From contig NC_015145.1 of the NCBI RefSeq assembly GCF_000189535.1, positions 1,488,001-1,552,000 of the forward strand: a DNA stretch of 64,000 nt. Reading direction: 5' to 3'. Shown piece by piece: positions 44,106 through 53,146 of this stretch. Made by a program: the position numbers and the translations under genes. Source of the DNA: Pseudarthrobacter phenanthrenivorans Sphe3. Lineage in GTDB: Bacteria; Actinomycetota; Actinomycetes; Actinomycetales; Micrococcaceae. The first letter of the stretch is position 1. Each line of letters opens with the position of its first letter. The notes beneath the pieces were generated by a model that was not told the DNA's origin, did no database searches, and saw nothing but the letters and a program-made list of their open reading frames with translations.

Positions 44106-47024
44106 ATGGCCACACGTACTACTTCCGCGCCCAACGGATCCAGCAGGGGCAGCGCCGGCAGCAAAACCGGCAGCTCCTCCGGCCGCGGTTCAGCCTCCAC
44201 GGCCGCCAAAACCGGGCGTGCCGGCGGATCCTCCAGCACGGCCCGCACCCGCAAGCTTCCCGCCGTCGAACACCACCAGCCCTGGCTGCTGCGCGTCGTT
44301 GGCGGAGCCTGGCTGGGCTTGGGGCACATGGTGGGCGGAGGAGTCCGGCGCATCGGCCATGACGTCAGCGACCTTCCGGCCGAGGACCGCCGGGATGGGG
44401 CAGCCCTGTTCAACCTGGCACTGGGCACCTTCATCGCAACGTTCGCCTGGTGGGGCCTTACCGGCTGGTTCCCGGACGCCGTGTACGCCGTGGTCAACGG
44501 CACATTCGGCTGGGTCGCGCTGCTGCTTCCGCTGATGCTGTTCGTCTGCGCGTTCCGGCTCTTCCGCCAGCCGTCCGACGGGCGGGGCAACAACCGGGTA
44601 GGCATCGGCTTCCTGATCATGACCTTCGCCGGCTGCGGCCTGGCCCATATTTTGGGCGGACAGCCCACCGTGGCCCAGGGCTTCGACGGGCTCCGCCAGG
44701 CCGGCGGCATGCTTGGATTCCTCGCTGCATCACCCCTGGCAGCGATCCACCCCGCCGTGCCGCTGGTCCTTTACTCGCTGCTGGCCTTCGTCTCCCTGCT
44801 GATCATCACCGCGACGCCATTCACCGCCATTCCGCGGCGGCTCCGCGGCGCCTACGAGCACCTCATGGGCATCGACCTGCTGGATGAACAGGACCGGAAC
44901 GGCCACGACCGCAGCTACCTGGAGCGCACTGCGTCCCCCGCGCCGGCCAAGGCGCCCAGGAAAAAGAGGCGCCGCCTCTTCGGCAAGGACGAGGAAGACG
45001 CCGACGCCGGCCTGGACGGCTACGTTGGCGACGAGGCGTTTGAGCACGCAGTCATTGACGACGACGAGCCCAACGCGCCCCGCCCCGCACCAGGGGTGCG
45101 CCGTCCCACCCAGGCGGAGATCGCCGTCGAGAAGATCAAGGCGGCCCAGGGCCTCGGTGCTGTCCCGTCGCCGCCTTCCTCCCCGCCCGGAGAGAACGCC
45201 ACAGAAGCAATCCCCATGATCACCCCCGGCATGGCTGCCGCGGCCGGCAAGGCTGCTTCGGCAGCACCCACCGTCCCGTCCAACCCGGTGGCGCCGGCCC
45301 CGCCGCCGGTGCCCATCCCGCAGCGCACCGAGCAGCTGTCCCTCGCCGGGGACGTCACCTACACGCTCCCGGCCTCGGACTACCTGACCCCGGGATCCAT
45401 CCCGAAGGAACGCACGGAAGCCAACGACGCCGTCGTCGCTGCCCTTACCGACACCCTCCAGCAGTTCAACGTGGACGCCACGGTTACCGGCTTCAGCCGT
45501 GGCCCCACCGTGACCCGGTACGAAATCGAACTCGCGCCCGGAACCAAGGTGGAGCGGGTCACGGCGCTCTCCAAGAACATCTCCTACGCCGTGGCGTCCA
45601 GCGACGTCCGCATCCTCAGCCCCATTCCGGGCAAGTCCGCCATCGGCATCGAAATCCCGAACACCGACCGTGAAACCGTCTCCCTGGGTGACGTGCTCCG
45701 CAGCCAGAACGCGCGCCGCACCGACCACCCCATGGTGATGGGCGTCGGCAAGGACGTCGAGGGCGGCTACGTGGTGGCCAACCTGGCCAAGATGCCCCAC
45801 CTCCTGGTGGCTGGAGCCACCGGTGCCGGCAAGTCCTCCTTCGTGAACTCGATGATCACGTCCATCCTGATGCGTGCCACTCCTGACGAGGTGCGCATGG
45901 TGATGGTGGACCCCAAGCGCGTGGAACTGACCGCCTACGAGGGCGTCCCGCACCTCATCACGCCCATCATCACCAACCCCAAGAAGGCCGCCGAGGCACT
46001 CCAGTGGGTGGTCCGGGAGATGGACGCGCGGTATGACGACCTTGCCAACTACGGCTTCAAGCACATCGACGACTTCAACAAGGCCGTCCGCGCGGGCAAG
46101 GTCCAGCCGCCGGTGGATTCCAAGCGGGTCATCCGTCCCTACCCCTACCTGCTGGTGATCGTGGACGAGCTTGCCGACCTCATGATGGTGGCCCCGCGCG
46201 ACGTCGAAGACTCCATTGTCCGCATCACCCAGCTTGCGCGTGCCGCCGGCATCCACCTGGTCCTTGCCACCCAGCGGCCTTCCGTGGACGTTGTCACTGG
46301 CCTCATCAAGGCCAACGTGCCCTCCCGCATGGCGTTTGCCACCTCCTCGGTGACCGACTCCCGCGTGGTCCTGGACCAGCCGGGCGCCGAGAAGCTCATC
46401 GGCCAGGGTGACGCGCTGTTCCTGCCCATGGGCGCGTCCAAGGCGATGCGCGTCCAGGGTGCCTGGGTGACCGAATCCGAAATCCACAAGGTGGTGGAGC
46501 ACGTCAAGGGACAGCTCCAGGCCGTCTACCGCGAGGACGTCGCCCCCGAGGCGGAAAAGAAGCAGATCGACGACGATATTGGGGACGACCTCGAGGTGCT
46601 GCTGCAGGCCACGGAGCTCGTGGTCACCACGCAGTTCGGCTCCACCTCCATGCTCCAGCGCAAGCTCCGGGTGGGCTTCGCGAAGGCAGGCCGGCTCATG
46701 GACCTGCTGGAATCAAGGGGAGTGGTGGGCCCATCCGAGGGTTCGAAGGCCCGCGACGTGCTGGTCAAGCCCGACGACCTTGCCCCTGTCCTGGCCGCAA
46801 TGAAGGGCCAGGAACCGCCGGCCGCGCCGGACGCCCAGACTGCAGCGCTGAGCGACAACGCCAACGCCAATATCGCCCAGGGCGGCTACGCGGAGGACCT
46901 GGTGGCTGCGGACCTGGACAAGCGGAAGCAGAACGTCGAATATTACGACGGCTCGGATTCCGCGCCCGGTGGCTATGACGATGACGACGGCTCCGAGGAC
47001 GCCTGGTCCCTGACCGGCCGCTAG
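44106..47024 (+). CDS. ftsK: DNA translocase FtsK/SpoIIIE family
   Basis: Septum-located DNA pump for chromosome segregation (972 aa). A Ser/Gly/Ala-rich start is followed by four membrane helices (about residues 95-230), an Ala/Pro-rich linker, and the motor. Walker A is VAGATGAGKSSFVNS (about 573-587), Walker B is YLLVIVDELADLM, and the downstream block is RAAGIHLVLATQRPSVDVVT. The C-terminal gamma winged helix (RVGFAKAGRLMDLLESRGVV) recognises KOPS-like sites. ATG 44106 follows TACCGT by 7 nt (leaderless); an in-frame GTG 44097 lies within that -10 region. Confidence 0.96.
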   Translation: MATRTTSAPNGSSRGSAGSKTGSSSGRGSASTAAKTGRAGGSSSTARTRKLPAVEHHQPWLLRVVGGAWLGLGHMVGGGVRRIGHDVSDLPAEDRRDGAALFNLALGTFIATFAWWGLTGWFPDAVYAVVNGTFGWVALLLPLMLFVCAFRLFRQPSDGRGNNRVGIGFLIMTFAGCGLAHILGGQPTVAQGFDGLRQAGGMLGFLAASPLAAIHPAVPLVLYSLLAFVSLLIITATPFTAIPRRLRGAYEHLMGIDLLDEQDRNGHDRSYLERTASPAPAKAPRKKRRRLFGKDEEDADAGLDGYVGDEAFEHAVIDDDEPNAPRPAPGVRRPTQAEIAVEKIKAAQGLGAVPSPPSSPPGENATEAIPMITPGMAAAAGKAASAAPTVPSNPVAPAPPPVPIPQRTEQLSLAGDVTYTLPASDYLTPGSIPKERTEANDAVVAALTDTLQQFNVDATVTGFSRGPTVTRYEIELAPGTKVERVTALSKNISYAVASSDVRILSPIPGKSAIGIEIPNTDRETVSLGDVLRSQNARRTDHPMVMGVGKDVEGGYVVANLAKMPHLLVAGATGAGKSSFVNSMITSILMRATPDEVRMVMVDPKRVELTAYEGVPHLITPIITNPKKAAEALQWVVREMDARYDDLANYGFKHIDDFNKAVRAGKVQPPVDSKRVIRPYPYLLVIVDELADLMMVAPRDVEDSIVRITQLARAAGIHLVLATQRPSVDVVTGLIKANVPSRMAFATSSVTDSRVVLDQPGAEKLIGQGDALFLPMGASKAMRVQGAWVTESEIHKVVEHVKGQLQAVYREDVAPEAEKKQIDDDIGDDLEVLLQATELVVTTQFGSTSMLQRKLRVGFAKAGRLMDLLESRGVVGPSEGSKARDVLVKPDDLAPVLAAMKGQEPPAAPDAQTAALSDNANANIAQGGYAEDLVAADLDKRKQNVEYYDGSDSAPGGYDDDDGSEDAWSLTGR

Positions 47025-47047
47025 CCCGGAGACTGTAGCCTAGAAAA

Positions 47048-47692
47048 GTGACTAGCACCGATGCCACCGCGGCCGGCCCAGGCCGTGCCGGGGTTTGGAA
47101 CCTTCCCAATATCCTGACGATGATCCGCATCGCTCTGGTCCCGTTCTTCGTGTGGTTCCTCCTTGCGGATGCGCCAGGGCTGAAGAGTGAGTCCGGCCCG
47201 TGGAGGTGGGCGGCGGTAGTGGCCTTCGCCGTCGCCATTTACACAGACAAGCTCGACGGCGACATCGCCCGGAGCCGGAACCTCGTGACTGATTTCGGCA
47301 AGATCGCCGACCCCATCGCCGACAAGCTGCTCACCGGTTCCGCCCTGGTCATGCTGTCCGTGCTGGGCGAGCTGCCCTGGTGGGTGACCCTGGTGATCCT
47401 GGTCCGCGAGTGGGGCATCACGGCCTTGCGGTTCTTCGTGATCCGCTACGGAGTAATTCCGGCTTCGCGCGGCGGCAAGCTCAAGACCGTAGTGCAGACA
47501 GCGGCGATCTTTCTCTACCTCCTGCCGCTGGCTTCCCTTGCCCCGTGGCTCGGCTGGGTGGCCTTCGCGGTGATGATGGCCGCAGTGCTGATCACCGTCT
47601 GGACCGGGGTGGAATACGTGGTGGAGGCAATGCGCCTGCGCTCACAGGGAAAGCGGCAGGCAGGCAGCAATAAAGGCCAGGAGCCGGCATGA
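47048..47692 (+). CDS. pgsA: CDP-diacylglycerol--glycerol-3-phosphate 3-phosphatidyltransferase
   Basis: Membrane enzyme of phosphatidylglycerol synthesis (214 aa). It begins WNLPNILTMIRIALVPFFVW and carries the CDP-alcohol phosphotransferase signature DKLDGDIARSRN followed by GKIADPIADK (about residues 61-88). About five membrane helices are visible. GTG 47048 follows TAGCCT (47036-47041) by 6 nt, a leaderless arrangement. The stop overlaps the pncC start (ATGA). The family assignment is firm; the alcohol acceptor is by similarity and context. Confidence 0.92.
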   Translation: MTSTDATAAGPGRAGVWNLPNILTMIRIALVPFFVWFLLADAPGLKSESGPWRWAAVVAFAVAIYTDKLDGDIARSRNLVTDFGKIADPIADKLLTGSALVMLSVLGELPWWVTLVILVREWGITALRFFVIRYGVIPASRGGKLKTVVQTAAIFLYLLPLASLAPWLGWVAFAVMMAAVLITVWTGVEYVVEAMRLRSQGKRQAGSNKGQEPA

Positions 47693-48183
47693 CGAACCTC
47701 CAGCATCTGTCGCTCCACCACCTCTCCGAGCAAGCGGTGCGGAAAGCACTTGACCTCCGGCAGACCGTGGCAACGGCGGAATCACTGACCGCCGGGATGG
47801 TATCCGCCGTCCTCGCGGACACCCCCGGTGCCTCCGGCATGCTCCAGGGCGGCGTAGTGGCTTACCAGAACGCCGCCAAGGCGAACCTGCTGAAGGTGTC
47901 CGCGCAACTGCTGGCCGACGTCGGATCAGTTGACGGCGACGTGGCCGCAGCCATGGCCGCAGGAGCCCGCGCAGCCCTGGGCTCCGACGTCGGAGTGGCA
48001 ACCACCGGCGTCGCAGGACCCGAAGCGCACGACGGTAAACCGGTGGGAACTGTGTACATCGGCATCGCCACGGCCGCGGGAACAAACAGCTTCGAATACC
48101 TGTTTTCAGGGAGCAGGGCAGAAATCCGCGGGCAGGCCTGCGGTGCTGCGCTGGAACGGCTCCTCGAAGCCCTGGCTTCCTGA
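47689..48183 (+). CDS. pncC: CinA C-terminal domain / nicotinamide-nucleotide amidohydrolase
   Basis: Stand-alone CinA C-terminal domain (164 aa). Relatives deamidate nicotinamide mononucleotide in NAD salvage. Motifs: TVATAESLTAGMVSAVLADT (catalytic Ser region, about residues 26-45), GGVVAYQNAAKANLL, GVATTGVAGPEAHDGKPVGTVYIG (abbreviated pattern TGxAGPxG-like) and RAEIRGQACGAALERLL. The N-terminal MoCF domain of full CinA is absent. ATG 47689 overlaps the pgsA stop. The next gene is clgR, as in many actinobacteria. Confidence 0.9.
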   Translation: MTNLQHLSLHHLSEQAVRKALDLRQTVATAESLTAGMVSAVLADTPGASGMLQGGVVAYQNAAKANLLKVSAQLLADVGSVDGDVAAAMAAGARAALGSDVGVATTGVAGPEAHDGKPVGTVYIGIATAAGTNSFEYLFSGSRAEIRGQACGAALERLLEALAS

Positions 48184-48429
48184 AGTTACCCGGCTGTAAA
48201 GTTGGCGGGAACAAAAGCCGGTACCGATTAGTTATTACATTGTGTCGCTTCCGCAGAGCGGAGGCGCCTAGGATGAAAAGACCACGACGGTCCGCTCCAC
48301 GGCGGACCTGACCAATGAGGGAGCAAGGCGATACAGATGGTAAAGCAGCCCGTATCCGTAAACGGCGTTGTCCGCTGGAAGGATGTGGGCCTCGCCGATC
48401 AGGGTAAGAGCGAACAGAAGGAGCGCAAG
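48184..48429 (+). promoter_or_regulatory. Upstream region of clgR
   Basis: A near-palindrome GCTTCCGC-AGA-GCGGAGGC (about 48247-48265, one mismatch) precedes TAGGAT (48269-48274), a possible -10. GGTCCGC/GCGGACC forms a hairpin around 48289-48310. ATG 48337 opens an in-frame 31-codon extension of ClgR. The palindrome could be an autoregulatory operator; it does not fit the published ClgR box spacing exactly. Confidence 0.4.
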
Positions 48430-48789
48430 ATGGTTGTACTTCGTCACGAAATCGGTGATGTCCTGCGCGATGTCCGCCAGCGTCAGGGGCGTACGCTCCG
48501 GGAAGTTTCGCACAGCGCCCGTGTCTCCCTGGGTTACCTCAGTGAAGTGGAGCGCGGCCAGAAGGAAGCTTCGTCCGAGCTCCTCTCCTCGATTTGTTCG
48601 GCACTGGATGTCCCGTTGTCCAGCATGCTCCGCGAAGTGAGCGACCGCGTGGCAGTTGCTGAAGGTGTTGCCGTTCCGGACACCGTCCCCCAGGAATTCT
48701 CCCAGCGTTACGGCCGTGACCTTGAGCGCGACCTCAACACTGAACTCAACGACGAACTTTCCACGGGCCTGCTTTCCGGCGCCCGGTAG
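48430..48789 (+). CDS. clgR: ClgR-like XRE family transcriptional regulator
   Basis: Helix-turn-helix regulator (119 aa from ATG 48430) matching actinobacterial ClgR, which controls clp protease and stress genes. The HTH core is [18 protein letters not shown] then [20 protein letters not shown] and [22 protein letters not shown] 48430 has AAGGAG at 48418-48423 with 6-nt spacing and starts where mycobacterial ClgR starts. ATG 48337 would add 31 residues and has a weaker RBS; both starts might be used. The C-terminal tail is acidic. Confidence 0.88.
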   Translation: MVVLRHEIGDVLRDVRQRQGRTLREVSHSARVSLGYLSEVERGQKEASSELLSSICSALDVPLSSMLREVSDRVAVAEGVAVPDTVPQEFSQRYGRDLERDLNTELNDELSTGLLSGAR

Positions 48790-48824
48790 GGTGTCCACCG
48801 CCTAAGCGGCTCCTGGAGAACGAA

Positions 48825-48870
48825 TCACACAGTGAAGCCCCCGGCCTCGGCCGGGGGCTTCACTGTGTGA
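48825..48870. terminator. Bidirectional terminator between clgR and marR genes
   Basis: A perfect 22-bp stem (48825-48846 with 48849-48870), from TCACACAGTGAAGCC inward to GGCC-TC-GGCC. A T-rich GCTTTTTCC follows shortly after on the plus strand. It is the strongest hairpin in the window and sits between convergent genes. Confidence 0.92.
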
Positions 48871-48884
48871 TGCCGCTTTTTCCG

Positions 48885-49415
48885 CTATTCATCTTCACCG
48901 GGTGCCGCCTGGCCATCCTTCGGGAACCCGTCACGCTCGTAGGTGGAGTTCAACTTGGCCATGTACCGGGCCAATTCCTGCAGGTCCTCTACCGGCCACT
49001 CGCCCAGCCGTTCACGGAAAACCTGGCGCCGGGCGTCCTGTACCTGGTGCATCTTCTCCTCGCCCTTGGGCGTCAGCCGGATGGATTGGGCCCGGCCGTC
49101 CAGCGGGTCGGCTTCCTTGGAGACGAGGCCCAAGCTTTCCAGGAACGCAATTTGCCTGCTGACAGAAGGCTTGCCCACGCCGATGGTCATGGCCAGGTCC
49201 GTGAGCCGGATGGGGCCCTCCCGGCGGATCACCGTCAACAAACCGTACGCGGCCGGCTCCATATCCGGATGGACCTGGCGGGAGAGCTGGTTGGAGATGG
49301 CCCGTGCGCGGCGCCAGAAGAGGCTGATCTGGTGCTCCACATTCTGCAGGGCAGCGTCCACTGTCGATTCGTCGTGGCGGCCTTGCAGGGCGGGGACGTC
49401 AGGCGGGTTGCTCAT
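48885..49415 (-). CDS. MarR family transcriptional regulator
   Basis: A 176-aa MarR-type dimeric winged-helix repressor. The DNA-binding segment is IRLTDLAMTIGVGKPSVSRQ (about residues 69-88), with wing SKEADPLDGRAQSIRLTPKG. Flanking helices ISLFWRRARAISNQLSRQ and ERLGEWPVEDLQELARYM form the dimer part. ATG 49415 follows TAGAAT by 7 nt on its own strand, predicting a leaderless transcript. No adjacent target is obvious; it is divergent from DUF3046-recA. Confidence 0.9.
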   Translation of the reverse strand: MSNPPDVPALQGRHDESTVDAALQNVEHQISLFWRRARAISNQLSRQVHPDMEPAAYGLLTVIRREGPIRLTDLAMTIGVGKPSVSRQIAFLESLGLVSKEADPLDGRAQSIRLTPKGEEKMHQVQDARRQVFRERLGEWPVEDLQELARYMAKLNSTYERDGFPKDGQAAPGEDE

Positions 49416-49456
49416 GGCAACAATTCTAGGGGGCCGGATCGTGAGAGACTTTTCTG

Positions 49457-49681
49457 GTGCGAATCAGCGATTATTGGCGACTTATGGACGACGAATTCGG
49501 CGCCGGCTACTCGCGGGTCCTCAGCAGCACGCTGGTTCTGGCCGGGGTAGGCGGACGCACCGCGGACCAGGCGCTGGCTGCCGGCGTGGAGCCCCGCCGG
49601 GTGTGGCTGGCAGTCTGCGACGTCCAGGACGTTCCTGCTGAACGCCGGCTGGGGCGGGACATCAAACCCAGCGGAGGATAG
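49457..49681 (+). CDS. DUF3046 protein
   Basis: A 74-aa protein matching DUF3046, encoded immediately upstream of recA across actinobacteria. It begins MRISDYWRLMDDEFGAGYSR and contains TADQALAAGVEPRRVWLAVC, the conserved core with Trp and Cys. The function is unknown; relatives lie in the clgR-recA region. GTG 49457 is the start. It is divergent from marR with only 41 bp between them. Confidence 0.88.
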   Translation: MRISDYWRLMDDEFGAGYSRVLSSTLVLAGVGGRTADQALAAGVEPRRVWLAVCDVQDVPAERRLGRDIKPSGG

Positions 49682-49710
49682 GTGCCTTTCCCCGGACACG
49701 CCGCGTTCCT

Positions 49711-49749
49711 GTTCGAATACCTGTTCGGGTAAAGCTATGCTTTTCATAG
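49711..49749 (+). promoter_or_regulatory. recA SOS promoter with LexA box
   Basis: The LexA-like box CGAATACCTGTTCG (49713-49726; 12 of 14 consensus positions) overlaps a -35-like TTCGAA. TATGCT (49735-49740) lies 18 bp downstream as the -10. The -10 is inside a perfect small inverted repeat, GCTATG-CTTTT-CATAGC (49733-49749). This indicates LexA control of recA, leaving a leader of about 125 nt. Confidence 0.7.
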
Positions 49750-49753
49750 CGGG

Positions 49754-49762
49754 TTATCCACA
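49754..49762 (+). other. DnaA-box match in the recA leader
   Basis: TTATCCACA is identical to the classical bacterial DnaA box; actinobacterial origins mostly use TTGTCCACA. It lies 14 bp downstream of the predicted recA -10. A single box can arise by chance, and no origin-like cluster is present. Confidence 0.4.
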
Positions 49763-49873
49763 TAGCCGCCGTCATCCGGCCGGAATGTCAGTGGTGCCCA
49801 TTAGCGTCAGAGATGACCAATAAACCGGCCGCTGAGGCCACTCCACAGCGAGAAAGCATTAGAGGTGTGAACC

Positions 49874-50929
49874 ATGGCGGCAGCCCCGGATCGTGCAAAA
49901 GCGCTCGAAGCAGCCCTTGCCCAGATTGACAAGCAGTTCGGTAAAGGCTCGGTCATGCGGCTCGGCGATGAAGTCCGTGCCCCGATCGAGGTCATCCCCA
50001 CCGGCTCCATCGCCCTGGACGTTGCCCTGGGCATCGGCGGCCTGCCCCGCGGCCGTGTCGTTGAGATCTATGGGCCGGAATCCTCCGGTAAGACCACCGT
50101 TGCGCTCCACGCCGTGGCCAACGCGCAGCGGCAGGGCGGCATCGCTGCGTTCATTGACGCTGAACACGCCCTGGATCCCGAGTACGCCGCGAAACTCGGC
50201 GTGGACACCGACGCGCTCCTGGTCTCACAGCCGGACACGGGCGAGCAGGCCCTGGAAATCATGGACATGCTGGTGGGTTCCGGCTCCCTGGATGTCATCG
50301 TGATCGACTCCGTCGCGGCGCTGGTGCCCCGCGCCGAAATCGAGGGCGATATGGGTGACAGCCACGTGGGCCTCCAGGCCCGCCTGATGAGCCAGGCCCT
50401 GCGAAAGATCACCGGCCGCCTGAGCCAGACCAAGACCACCGCGATCTTCATCAACCAGCTGCGCGAGAAGATCGGCGTCTTCTTCGGTTCCCCTGAGACC
50501 ACCACGGGTGGTAAGGCCCTGAAGTTCTACGCTTCCATCCGCATCGACGTCCGTCGCATCCAGACCCTGAAGGAAGGAGCCGATTCCGTCGGCAACCGGA
50601 CCAAGGCGAAGATTGTGAAGAACAAGATGGCCCCGCCCTTCAAGGTGGCAGAGTTCGACATCATTTACGGGCAGGGTATTTCCCGTGAAGGCGGCATTAT
50701 CGACATGGGCGTGGAGCACGGCATCATCAAGAAGTCCGGCTCCTGGTTCACCTACGACGGTGACCAGCTGGGCCAGGGCATGGAGAACTCGCGGCGCTTC
50801 CTGCGCGACAATCCTGAGCTTGCTGCCGAGCTGGAGCGCCTGATCAAGGAAAAGCTCGGGGTCGGCGTGAAGCCTGCAGAAGCAGAATCCAAGGACTCCC
50901 CGAAACTGAAGGCCGTTGACGGGTTCTAG
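49874..50929 (+). CDS. recA: Recombinase RecA
   Basis: ATP-dependent strand-exchange protein and LexA co-protease (351 aa, usual length). Walker A is [20 protein letters not shown] (about residues 64-83), Walker B is [19 protein letters not shown], and the L2/DNA-binding region holds [20 protein letters not shown]. There is no intein. ATG 49874 follows AGAGGTG (about 49861-49867). It is preceded by a LexA box and followed 3 bp after the stop by recX. Confidence 0.98.
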   Translation: MAAAPDRAKALEAALAQIDKQFGKGSVMRLGDEVRAPIEVIPTGSIALDVALGIGGLPRGRVVEIYGPESSGKTTVALHAVANAQRQGGIAAFIDAEHALDPEYAAKLGVDTDALLVSQPDTGEQALEIMDMLVGSGSLDVIVIDSVAALVPRAEIEGDMGDSHVGLQARLMSQALRKITGRLSQTKTTAIFINQLREKIGVFFGSPETTTGGKALKFYASIRIDVRRIQTLKEGADSVGNRTKAKIVKNKMAPPFKVAEFDIIYGQGISREGGIIDMGVEHGIIKKSGSWFTYDGDQLGQGMENSRRFLRDNPELAAELERLIKEKLGVGVKPAEAESKDSPKLKAVDGF

Positions 50930-50932
50930 CCG

Positions 50933-51565
50933 TTGAATGGTTATGAACGGGAACGGCCCCGCACCAGCGGCGGACGTCCACGGCGGGCCCGCCCGGCTGC
51001 CCCTGCAGGAGGGGAGCAGGGTGGGCCCGCCGACCCCGACGCACCCAACTTTGGCGATCCCGAGCCGGATCCTGTGTCGGTTGCCCAGGCGATTGTCTAC
51101 CGGCAGCTGACGGCATCGCCAAAGAGCAGGCTCCAGCTCGCCCGGAAGCTCGCCGAGCGGAACATCCCGGAAGAGGTGGCCGAGGCCGTGCTGGACAGGT
51201 TCCAGGAAGTCCGCCTGATCAATGACGCCGAGTTCGCAGACACCTGGGTCCGGAGCCGGGCGCAGTCGCGAAAACTCGCAAAGGGTGCACTCCGCCGCGA
51301 GCTCGCGGACAAGGGAATCGATCAGGAGACGGCCGCCGCAGCTCTGGAACAGCTGTCCGATGCTGACGAGGAGGCGGCCGCCCGGCAGCTGGTGGAGCGG
51401 AAGCTCCGTCCCGGGATGGACCTTCGGGAAAGGTCTGAGCGTGACAAAGCCACACGTCGGCTGGCCTCTATGCTGGCCCGCAAGGGCTACCAGCCGTCCC
51501 AGGCGTTCAGGATCGTGAACGAGGTCCTCGACGGCCATGCTCCGGCAGATCATGCGGAACGGTAA
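50933..51565 (+). CDS. recX: RecX regulatory protein
   Basis: Inhibitor of RecA filament growth (210 aa). A Pro/Arg-rich N-terminus of about 45 residues precedes the three-helix RecX repeats: AIVYRQLTASPKSRLQLARK, AVLDRFQEVRLINDAEFADT and RRLASMLARKGYQPSQAFRI. The start at TTG 50933, 3 bp after recA, is tentative because no RBS is visible. GTG 51074, just before the conserved part, is the alternative. Coupling to recA is expected. Confidence 0.9.
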   Translation: MNGYERERPRTSGGRPRRARPAAPAGGEQGGPADPDAPNFGDPEPDPVSVAQAIVYRQLTASPKSRLQLARKLAERNIPEEVAEAVLDRFQEVRLINDAEFADTWVRSRAQSRKLAKGALRRELADKGIDQETAAAALEQLSDADEEAAARQLVERKLRPGMDLRERSERDKATRRLASMLARKGYQPSQAFRIVNEVLDGHAPADHAER

Positions 51566-51583
51566 AACCGGTACCCTTAACAG

Positions 51584-53143
51584 GTGAGTTTTACCATCCC
51601 TTCCTCCCTGCCCGGTACTGGCACTTCCATCGACGCCGGAGGCGCCCCCACCATGGACGGCAACAAGCCGCGCACCTACCAGGTGCGGACCTTCGGTTGC
51701 CAGATGAACGTCCATGACTCGGAGCGCATGGCCGGCATGCTCGAGGACGCAGGATACGTCCAGGCGGAAGGCGAGCAGGCCGACGTCGTCGTCTTCAATA
51801 CCTGCGCAGTCCGTGAAAACGCCGACAACAAGCTTTACGGCAACCTGGGAATCCTGGCACCCGTCAAGGCAGCAAACCCGGGGATGCAGATCGCGGTTGG
51901 TGGCTGCCTGGCGCAAAAGGACCGGGAAACCATCCTCAAGAAGGCGCCCTGGGTGGACGCCGTCTTCGGTACCCACAACGTAGGGGCCCTGCCGGCCCTG
52001 CTGGAACGCGCCCGCCACAACAGCGAGGCCCAGCTGGAAATCCTGGAATCCCTGGATGTCTTCCCGTCCACCCTCCCCACCAAACGCGACTCGGTGTATT
52101 CGGGCTGGGTCTCCATTTCGGTGGGCTGCAACAACACGTGCACGTTCTGCATCGTCCCCGCACTGCGCGGCAAGGAGAAAGACCGCCGGCCCGGAGACAT
52201 CCTTGCCGAAATCCAGGCCCTCGTGGACGACGGCGCCATCGAAGTCACGCTTTTGGGCCAGAACGTCAATTCCTACGGGGTGGAGTTCGGAGACCGGCTG
52301 GCGTTCTCCAAACTCCTGCGGGCCTGCGGCGGGATCGACGGACTGGAGCGGGTCCGCTTCACCAGCCCGCACCCCGCTGCGTTCACGGACGATGTCATTG
52401 AGGCAATGGCCGAAACCCCGAACGTCATGCCGCAGCTGCACATGCCGCTGCAGTCCGGTTCAGACCGCATCCTGCGGGCGATGAAGCGCTCCTACCGGTC
52501 CACCAAGTTCCTGGGCATCCTGGACAAGGTGCGTGAACGGATTCCGCACGCGGCGATCTCCACGGACATCATCGTAGGGTTCCCTGGTGAAACCGAAGAA
52601 GACTTCCAGGCCACGCTGGACGTGGTGGAGCAGTCGCGGTTTGCCACGGCTTTTACCTTCCAGTATTCCAAGCGCCCCGGAACACCCGCCGCGGACCTGC
52701 CGGACCAGCTGCCCAAGGCCGTGGTGCAGGAACGGTTCGAACGGCTCACCGCGCTGCAGGACCGTATCGCTGCAGAAGAGAACCAGCGCCAGCTGGGCCG
52801 TCGGGTTGAGGTCATGGTTACGGCACAGTCCGGGCGCAAGGCAGGCGAAACACACCGGCTGTCCGGCCGGTCCAGGGACCAGCGCCTGGTGCATTTCTCG
52901 GTTCCCGAGGGTGCCCCAGCACCCCGGCCGGGTGACCTGGTGACCGTCACGATTACCGAGGCCGCTTCCTTCCACCTGGTTGCCGATCCCACGCCTGAGG
53001 ACTACCGCCTCCGGCGTTCCCGGGCCGGTGACGCCTGGGACAGGTCGCAGGCGGACTCCTGCGGTGCCCCGGTACCCGGCAGCGCTGCCGGCGGCAAAGG
53101 TGTTTCATTGGGCATGCCTTCGCTGCCCGTCCGCAGCCGCTGA
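51584..53143 (+). CDS. miaB: tRNA-2-methylthio-N6-dimethylallyladenosine synthase
   Basis: Radical SAM methylthiotransferase (519 aa) acting on i6A37 of tRNA. The N-terminal cluster Cys are in [24 protein letters not shown] and VGGCLAQKD; the radical SAM site is [14 protein letters not shown] (about residues 181-194). A TRAM domain (about 400-470) follows and the C-terminus has a nonconserved extension. GTG 51584 is preceded by TACCCT (51572-51577) at 6 nt, implying a leaderless mRNA. GGTAAAAC/GTTTTACC inverted repeats (51561-51568, 51588-51595) flank it. miaA is 3 bp downstream. Confidence 0.96.
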   Translation: MSFTIPSSLPGTGTSIDAGGAPTMDGNKPRTYQVRTFGCQMNVHDSERMAGMLEDAGYVQAEGEQADVVVFNTCAVRENADNKLYGNLGILAPVKAANPGMQIAVGGCLAQKDRETILKKAPWVDAVFGTHNVGALPALLERARHNSEAQLEILESLDVFPSTLPTKRDSVYSGWVSISVGCNNTCTFCIVPALRGKEKDRRPGDILAEIQALVDDGAIEVTLLGQNVNSYGVEFGDRLAFSKLLRACGGIDGLERVRFTSPHPAAFTDDVIEAMAETPNVMPQLHMPLQSGSDRILRAMKRSYRSTKFLGILDKVRERIPHAAISTDIIVGFPGETEEDFQATLDVVEQSRFATAFTFQYSKRPGTPAADLPDQLPKAVVQERFERLTALQDRIAAEENQRQLGRRVEVMVTAQSGRKAGETHRLSGRSRDQRLVHFSVPEGAPAPRPGDLVTVTITEAASFHLVADPTPEDYRLRRSRAGDAWDRSQADSCGAPVPGSAAGGKGVSLGMPSLPVRSR

Positions 53144-53146
53144 CCG

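Noticed and set aside
44730..46502. 590-codon antisense frame in ftsK, and a similar 738-codon frame over recA-recX-miaB (50225-52441)
   Set aside because: Both span several confident genes on the other strand, are His/Asp/Gly-rich and show no conserved motif.
49754..49762. Chromosomal origin at the DnaA-box match
   Set aside because: A single box, no AT-rich unwinding region and no dnaA/dnaN neighbours.
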